Shown: in pieces, positions 5,182 through 9,830 of the stretch
How the letters are laid out: the number at the start of each line of letters is the position of its first letter
Position numbering within the stretch: position 1 is the first letter of the stretch
Origin: an uncultured Planctomycetaceae bacterium
Lineage (GTDB): Bacteria > Planctomycetota > Planctomycetia > Planctomycetales > Planctomycetaceae
Direction: 5' to 3'
Assembly: GCA_903921605.1 (NCBI GenBank)
Contig: CAIXQV010000345.1
Coordinates: forward strand, 1 to 9,830
DNA length: 9,830 bases
Notes under the pieces: model-generated
What the model saw: only the letters and a program-made list of their open reading frames with translations
Told to the model about the DNA's origin: nothing
Database searches by the model: none
Position numbers and translations under genes: made by a program

Positions 5182-5994
5182 ATGCGTACTTCGTTATTTG
5201 TTTTCTCCGCACTTCTATGTGTGTTCCAGCCGTCATTTCGTCTGGCCGCCGAAGAGCCGTTCGCAGGAAAGAAAAGTGACTGGAACGGTTATGTGCGGTA
5301 TGACTTCGAAATCAGCAGCCGTCCTGTGCTGGTCGTTGTTCCCAAAGAGGCGGCGAAAGGAAAACCGTGGGTCTGGCATGGAGAATTCTTCGGTCACAAA
5401 CCGGCCCCGGATATTGCCCTGCTCGGCAAGGGATTTCACATCGTCTACACGCAAATCTCAAACCAGTTTGGCAGCCCGACGGCAGTCGCTCATTGGAATG
5501 AGGTTTATGATGTGCTGACGAAGAAACATGGGCTTGGGCCGAAGGCCGCTCTTGTGGGAGTCAGTCGTGGAGGTCTGTATTGCTACAACTGGGCCTCGCA
5601 GAATCCAGACAAAGTCGCCTGCATCTACGGTGATGCTCCGGTTTGTGATGCCAAGAGCTGGCCGATGGGCAAAGGGCACGGAATTGGAAGCACCGTTGAG
5701 GTCGATCGATTGCTGGCTGCTTACAATGTGAAGACCGAAGATGAGTTGTTCAAGGTGCTGTTGAATCCAATCGATTCACTCAAGCCGCTGGCTGCAGCCA
5801 AGGTGCCCCTGCTTCACGTTTACGGTGATGCCGATGAGGTTGTGCCGTGGGATGAGAACACGAAAGTGATTGCGGATCGATACAAGGAACTGGGTGGCGA
5901 AATCATTCTGATCGGAAAGCCTGGAATCGGTCACGTCCATGGACTTGACGACTCCACTCCGATCATTGAGTTTATCCAGAAGCACTGTCGCTGA
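5182..5994 (+). CDS. Secreted alpha/beta hydrolase
   Basis: The protein has 270 residues from the ATG at 5182, chosen because a strong TCGGAGG (5166-5172) lies nine bases upstream and a signal peptide follows at once (MRTSLFVFSALLCV, likely cleaved after LAA at residue 23). The frame stays open upstream to 4630, but that part overlaps the opposite-strand gene. The alpha/beta-hydrolase fold is shown by GVSRGG (126-131) with nucleophile Ser128, by LLHVYGDADEVVP (210-222) with probable acid Asp218, and by GIGHVHG (248-254) with His251. WHGEFFGHKP (65-74) is probably the oxyanion-side loop, and CIYGDAPVCD (147-156) follows the nucleophile. It probably acts in the periplasm as an esterase or similar hydrolase. 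The substrate is unknown. It appears to be a single-gene unit, convergent with the surface-protein gene. Confidence 0.85.
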   Translation: MRTSLFVFSALLCVFQPSFRLAAEEPFAGKKSDWNGYVRYDFEISSRPVLVVVPKEAAKGKPWVWHGEFFGHKPAPDIALLGKGFHIVYTQISNQFGSPTAVAHWNEVYDVLTKKHGLGPKAALVGVSRGGLYCYNWASQNPDKVACIYGDAPVCDAKSWPMGKGHGIGSTVEVDRLLAAYNVKTEDELFKVLLNPIDSLKPLAAAKVPLLHVYGDADEVVPWDENTKVIADRYKELGGEIILIGKPGIGHVHGLDDSTPIIEFIQKHCR

Positions 5995-6009
5995 ACCAAC
6001 AGACAGTGC
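5982..6009 (+). terminator. Hairpin spanning the hydrolase stop codon (weak terminator candidate)
   Basis: GCACTGTC (5982-5989) pairs perfectly with GACAGTGC (6002-6009) around a 12-nt loop that contains the TGA stop codon. No T-tract follows, so it is not a standard intrinsic terminator. It may stabilise the 3' end of the mRNA. Confidence 0.35.
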
Positions 6010-6049
6010 CCCTGGTGTTCCATTATCGAGTGCATCATTATCGTCAGAA

Positions 6050-6073
6050 ACCGCTGGCGTGAATTCACGCGGT
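6050..6073. repeat. GCGTGAATTCACGC palindrome between convergent genes
   Basis: A perfect 14-bp palindrome sits at 6057-6070. ACCGC (6050-6054) and GCGGT (6069-6073) offer an alternative outer pairing. It lies in the 137-bp gap between the convergent hydrolase and surface-protein genes, so it could act as a two-way transcription stop. Flanking T-runs are absent. Confidence 0.4.
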
Positions 6074-6131
6074 CTTCTGTAGGCCACGCAGTTTTTATGG
6101 CTGTTAGCTCCGATCGTTGGTCCGGTCGAAG

Positions 6132-8132
6132 CTATGCCAAATCTACCGGTCGCTGAGTCCAGGCAGAAATCGCGAGATCGATCAGTTCCACGATCGGGCT
6201 TTCGACGGCTTCTGGGACGGTCGATGGTACTGGTGGTTCGCCGGTAGGGTTTGACTCTGATTCGGCGGGTGTGTCTTCCGGACCATCTTCGGTTGCCGGA
6301 GCATGGTCTCGCTCCGCCATCGCGATTAGAACCGGCAGGTCGTTGATTGCCTCTGCATCATCAGAAAGCAATGACGCAGCCAGAGGATTGCCTGTTGCTG
6401 GCTCCTCGTTTGAAGTCACGGTCGTAATCGTGAACGTTTGGGCCACGCTCCAGGTTGTCATAACTCCGTTTGCGTTGATGGCACGAATCCAGACTCGATA
6501 GTTTCCGGCCGCAAGCGCGGCGGGGGTGAATGAATTCGTAAGAATGTCTTTCTTGTTGAGGACCACTGCCGTCAAGTCATCACGACGCAGCAGCAGTTCA
6601 TACTTCACGGCTCCTTCGACAGCCTGCCAGGTAATCAATGGCGTCCGGTTTGTCGAGCTTCCCGTTGGCGTCAGCACGGTTGGTTGGCCACCGGCGATGA
6701 AGTCTTTTGGGCCGCTCCACAGCGAATAAACGCCCTGAGCACTCTTGGCTCGTACCCACCAGCGGTAGGTCGTTCCACTGAACAGCACAGGAACCTGTGT
6801 CAGAGAAGTCCCCTGAACGCTGATGTTCAACGTCAGCTCGTTCGTCTTCAGATTCTTAAGCTGAAACTCGTAGCTGGTGGCTCCCTGCACGCTGGTCCAG
6901 TTGAATTTTTCACCCAGCATCGTCGGCGTGACATCACTCTGAACCGGTGCTGGTGCGATTTGAATATCGATTGGCGATGACCAGCCCGCGCTGATTCCGC
7001 CCGACCATGCCGCAACCCAGACTCGATACACGCCAATCGGCAGGGCTGCGTTTGGAGTGAATGAATTCGTGGTGAGTCCTTCCTGAAGAATCACCGGACT
7101 CTTGCCAGTTGACAGATTCGAGACCCACACTCTGTATGTTTCGGCCCCGAGAACTGGACTCCAGTCGATCGTCGGGCGAGATGTGGGCTGCATTCTTGTC
7201 ATCGGAAGGATCGTCGGCTTTGCAACCGTTGAAAACTGACGCACAGCCGACCATGCCGACATTGTATTGCCGGTCCCCAGCGAACGCATCCAGACAGAAT
7301 AATTGCCGATGCCGAAGTCAACGTTAGGCGTATAGCTTGTGCCCGTCACGATGGTTCGATGGAACTCGTCCTGCGCCTGGTAATTGAGACTGCGGACCCA
7401 GATTTCATAGCCGACGGCCTGAGGGACTTCGCCCCACTGGAAGGTGACTCGATAATTGCTCGATACGTCAACTTTCGCGGCAGCAGCCGGCGCCGTCAGC
7501 GCAGGAGATGCCAGCCCGATCGTCACTTTATGATCTTCCACTTCGCCATCAGAAGCAGCTCCTGTCGGAGTTAGGCCTCCGGCTGTACTGACACGGACTC
7601 GGGCGTAGGATGTTCCAATCGCGGCGTTGGCTGGGACTGAGAACGTAAACCGTCGATCGGTGTTGTTCGTGACAGCCGCACTGTCGATGATTTTCTCTCC
7701 GGGATCGGACCAACTGCCGTTGCCGTTGAAGTCTACCCACGCGTCGACTCGACCGCCCAATGCGGCGTTGCGAACCTTGACGACAACACTCGCGTCTGTC
7801 CGGCCGGCATTTACCGCTCCGAAAACGACACCATCTTCGTCTGCTCCATCACCGCCGGCGAGGCTGGAGTTCGCACCGTCCACTTCGGAATCGATCGTTT
7901 GGCCCAGCGTCGGCCCGGAGACTTCGTGACGGGCCCCATCGTTAGATTGCGTCACCGGATAGGGAGCAGGGGCATCGCCGAAATCACTCGCCAGCAGCAC
8001 GCGATCTTCCAACGCATCGACAGGCCCCAGCGTATGAGCGGATTTGCGACTCTTGTGACGAGCCTTCACGAGTTCACTGGCTCCGGATCGCAACAGAGAA
8101 AGACAACGAGAAAAAATTGGATTCTGAGCCAT
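6132..8132 (-). CDS. Planctomycete surface protein with GEVED domain and four FN3-like repeats
   Basis: The protein has 666 residues from the ATG at 8130-8132, which has AGGA seven bases upstream; the in-frame ATG at 8189 has no ribosome site. Residues 1-40 are basic and lack a classic signal peptide. Residues 41-49, LEDRVLLAS, match the planctomycete extracellular motif (Pfam Planc_extracel) found near the start of large exported proteins. Residues about 50-205 form a GEVED-type domain: DFGDAPAPYP, DEDG (98-101), WVDFNGNGSW (132-141) and SDGEVED (194-200), with an Asp-rich, likely calcium-binding loop. Four repeats of about 90 residues follow (about 210-302, 305-392, 396-481, 483-571). Each has a W-x-x-V-x-G-A/V-x-x-Y core and a Y-x-V/W-W ending, like fibronectin-III adhesion modules. 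The last 95 residues are acidic and Pro/Glu-rich. A cell-surface or adhesion role is inferred. Confidence 0.85.
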   Translation of the reverse strand: MAQNPIFSRCLSLLRSGASELVKARHKSRKSAHTLGPVDALEDRVLLASDFGDAPAPYPVTQSNDGARHEVSGPTLGQTIDSEVDGANSSLAGGDGADEDGVVFGAVNAGRTDASVVVKVRNAALGGRVDAWVDFNGNGSWSDPGEKIIDSAAVTNNTDRRFTFSVPANAAIGTSYARVRVSTAGGLTPTGAASDGEVEDHKVTIGLASPALTAPAAAAKVDVSSNYRVTFQWGEVPQAVGYEIWVRSLNYQAQDEFHRTIVTGTSYTPNVDFGIGNYSVWMRSLGTGNTMSAWSAVRQFSTVAKPTILPMTRMQPTSRPTIDWSPVLGAETYRVWVSNLSTGKSPVILQEGLTTNSFTPNAALPIGVYRVWVAAWSGGISAGWSSPIDIQIAPAPVQSDVTPTMLGEKFNWTSVQGATSYEFQLKNLKTNELTLNISVQGTSLTQVPVLFSGTTYRWWVRAKSAQGVYSLWSGPKDFIAGGQPTVLTPTGSSTNRTPLITWQAVEGAVKYELLLRRDDLTAVVLNKKDILTNSFTPAALAAGNYRVWIRAINANGVMTTWSVAQTFTITTVTSNEEPATGNPLAASLLSDDAEAINDLPVLIAMAERDHAPATEDGPEDTPAESESNPTGEPPVPSTVPEAVESPIVELIDLAISAWTQRPVDLA

Positions 8133-8437
8133 CGCTGATTCCTGACTGTTCCAGAGTCGCAGACCTTGTCGACTCTGTTTATCGAACAATCGTTAAAATT
8201 AGCCCGACTCGGATCTTTGAACGGCGTCCAGATTTCTGCGTTAGCAGTCAACAAATCCGAAATTGAAGCAGTTTGTGCCGGAATGCTCTTCGTGGTTGCA
8301 GACAATCGCGGCATAGTCCATAAATCGCGTGTTTTCCTGCAGTAGTCGGTGAACGCTGCGTCTGCGCCTTGTGAGATCTGCATTCAGTATGTCGCTCAAA
8401 TTACTTTGTGGAGATTAACCCGAATGAGCCCTGGCGA
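8133..8437. other. Divergent promoter region
   Basis: This 305-bp region lies between the surface-protein start (minus) and the glycosyltransferase start (plus). No complete -35/-10 pair stands out. The AT-rich patch CGTTAAAATTAG near 8191-8202 is the best candidate -10 area for the minus-strand gene, about 60-70 bp from its ATG. Near the plus-strand start there is a GGAG (8410-8413), followed ten bases later by an ATG in another frame (8424). This makes a six-codon frame whose TGA (8442-8444) overlaps the first codons of the glycosyltransferase. Confidence 0.45.
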
Positions 8438-9667
8438 ATGCTGAAATCTCGGCAGAGTTTGATTCTGTTCTCGCTACTGCTGTTGGCTTTGGGCCTTCGC
8501 GTGGGTGCGGCGATTGTGATCGATCGCCACGTTCGCCATGAAGGCCGACAGTTCCTGATCGAAGGTGACGCAAACGGTTATTGGGAACTGGCGCAGAAGA
8601 TTGCGAGCGGCCAGGAGTATTCCATCTACACTCCGCCCCGAAGGGTTTTAAGAACTCCCGGCTTTCCATTGCTGTTAGCGGCGAGCATCACCGTTTTTGG
8701 ACAAAGTATTTTTGTCGCCAGCCTTGTCATGGCTTTTGTGGGAACAGGTTGCTGCTGGTTGACCTGGTTGTTGGCTCGTCGAGTCGCGACTGTTTCCGTT
8801 GCCAATGTGGCCCTGCTGTTCGTGGCAGTTTCTCCGCTGCAGATTGGCAGTAATGTGCAGATTCTGTCGGAGACACTTTTTAGTTTTGGACTCCTGGCCT
8901 GTTTACTTCCTCTGACGAAACTCGTTCGAACTGGGGAGGCACTGACGGCGGGCAATTCTTTTGTGGCTGGGTTGCTGACCGGTCTGACAACTCTGGTTCG
9001 TCCAGGGTGGATTCTGTGGCCATGGCTGAGTTCTCTGCTGGTTATTGTCTGGAGCCATCAGGCCTGGCGGCGTCGGATTCTGTACGCTACGCTCATTTTT
9101 GCAGGGTGTTACCTGGCCCTTTTGCCATGGGCCTGGCGAAATAGCAACGTCACTGGCCACTGGATTTTCACCTCGCTGTGGTCCGGCCCCAGTCTTTACG
9201 ACGGTCTTCATCCCGGAGCAACTGGCGCTAGTGACATGACTTTCGTGGATACCGAAAACGTCTTTTCGAAGATGTCGGAGTACGATACGAATGCTCATTA
9301 CAAGCAGAGAGCCTTCGAGTTTGCGGTCAATAACCCGGTGCGAACTGTTGAGTTGGCAATTTTGAAAGCCGGGCGATATCTCAGTCCAACACTTAACGCC
9401 GCAGGCTTCTCAGGCGGCCCAGCTTCGCTGGCTTGCCTTGCCTGGTACGGCTCTTTTTGGGGCTTGATCATCGTTGGGATTGTCCACCTTCGAAAACAGC
9501 CTGTTCTGATTGCTCTGTTGACCGGTCCATTCCTCCAGTTCTTAGTGGTTCATATGGTTTTTGTGGGCTCAATTCGGTATCGTCTGCCGGTCGAATTCCC
9601 GCTGTCCATCATTGCGGCTCAGGGATGGGTTGTCATGATGACAAGAATCGGGTTGCGTCGAGCTTAA
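8438..9667 (+). CDS. GT39/ArnT-like membrane glycosyltransferase
   Basis: The protein has 409 residues from the ATG at 8438. An in-frame GTG at 8408 would add ten residues. Neither has a strong ribosome site; ATG was preferred for its weak GAG at 8426 and a natural MLKSRQS start before the first helix. Ten or so hydrophobic helices are visible. Family marks of polyprenyl-phosphate-dependent mannosyl/aminoarabinosyl transferases (PMT_2/ArnT) include GDANGYWELA (43-52) with the likely catalytic Asp44 in the first outer loop, RTPGFP (72-77), ILSETL (142-147), LVRPGW (187-192) and a late SIRYRLP (378-384). The protein would move a sugar from a lipid carrier to an envelope target. It is shorter than ArnT (about 550 residues) and lacks its C-terminal soluble domain. 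The acceptor is unknown. It leads a probable operon with the gene at 9706. Confidence 0.82.
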   Translation: MLKSRQSLILFSLLLLALGLRVGAAIVIDRHVRHEGRQFLIEGDANGYWELAQKIASGQEYSIYTPPRRVLRTPGFPLLLAASITVFGQSIFVASLVMAFVGTGCCWLTWLLARRVATVSVANVALLFVAVSPLQIGSNVQILSETLFSFGLLACLLPLTKLVRTGEALTAGNSFVAGLLTGLTTLVRPGWILWPWLSSLLVIVWSHQAWRRRILYATLIFAGCYLALLPWAWRNSNVTGHWIFTSLWSGPSLYDGLHPGATGASDMTFVDTENVFSKMSEYDTNAHYKQRAFEFAVNNPVRTVELAILKAGRYLSPTLNAAGFSGGPASLACLAWYGSFWGLIIVGIVHLRKQPVLIALLTGPFLQFLVVHMVFVGSIRYRLPVEFPLSIIAAQGWVVMMTRIGLRRA

Positions 9668-9705
9668 ATGCTCGTAAAAACGGAAGTTGCGACTGGCAGG
9701 GATGC

Positions 9706-9830
9706 ATGAAGTTCTCGGCGGTTCTCAAGTGGATGCTGTGCATTGCGCTGGCGATAGTAATCGCCATGGGCGCGGGCGGTGTCTGGCTTTGGCAGAACGG
9801 CAATTCGATGATGCGTCAGGTGCTGCTGAC
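9706..9830 (+). CDS. Membrane-anchored protein, N-terminal fragment
   Basis: An open frame starts at the ATG at 9706 (GGCAGGG just upstream) and runs off the right edge after 41 codons. It begins MKFSAVLKWMLCIALAIV and continues to GVWLWQNGNSMM, which is a basic start plus one hydrophobic helix (about 9-29) and an outward turn. This is the usual start of AsmA/TamB-like or other single-anchor periplasmic proteins, but the fragment is too short to decide. It follows the glycosyltransferase stop by 38 bp with no terminator, so the two are probably co-transcribed. The ATG at 9702 is in another frame and gives a less natural N-terminus. Confidence 0.65.
   Translation, partial: MKFSAVLKWMLCIALAIVIAMGAGGVWLWQNGNSMMRQVLL

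Noticed and set aside
7055..7075. GTGAATGAATTCGT occurring here and again near 6526-6540 as a DNA repeat
   Set aside because: Both copies encode the same TNSFTP stretch in successive FN3-like modules, so protein repetition explains the DNA similarity.
8389..8418. Nine-codon frame MSLKLLCGD before the glycosyltransferase as a leader peptide
   Set aside because: No ribosome site and no attenuator-like hairpin or codon run supports it.

Overview
The window looks like chromosomal DNA of a planctomycete (Planctomycetota, probably order Planctomycetales). The best evidence is the minus-strand surface protein at 6132-8132. It starts with the planctomycete extracellular-protein motif LEDRVLLAS, followed by a domain that runs from DFGDAP to the GEVED signature and then by fibronectin-III-like repeats. 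The Uma2-family nuclease and several secreted or membrane proteins of planctomycete style fit this. No rRNA, tRNA, CRISPR array, insertion sequence or phage gene was seen.

Layout, left to right. (1) 1-137, minus: N-terminus of a probable membrane protein cut by the window edge. (2) 138-599: gene-free, with a perfect 20-bp tandem duplication, a hairpin and a CRP/FNR-like palindrome. (3) 600-1010, plus: small secreted protein with 11 cysteines, ending in a clear intrinsic terminator. (4) 1258-1857, plus: Uma2-family protein, convergent with (5) 1864-3174, minus: cobalamin-binding-type radical SAM enzyme. (6) 3265-3510, minus: 81-residue His-rich single-span membrane protein just upstream of the radical SAM gene and possibly co-transcribed with it. 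(7) 3823-4869, minus: zinc-ribbon-like protein with a long disordered region and an Arg-rich tail. (8) 5182-5994, plus: secreted alpha/beta hydrolase, divergent from (7). (9) 6132-8132, minus: the GEVED/FN3-like surface protein. (10) 8438-9667, plus: GT39/ArnT-like membrane glycosyltransferase, followed after 38 bp by (11) the start of a membrane-anchored protein that runs off the window.

The genes do not form one obvious pathway. The plausible transcription units are 3510->1864 (minus) and 8438->9830+ (plus). The rest look like single genes, many for exported or envelope proteins, as is common in planctomycete chromosomes. I do not see a convincing new multi-gene system. The most interesting points are the Cys-pair-rich secreted protein with a CRP-like site upstream, the mini membrane protein whose predicted mature N-terminus is a histidine, and the zinc-ribbon/Arg-rich disordered protein. 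Several unassigned inverted repeats lie between genes.
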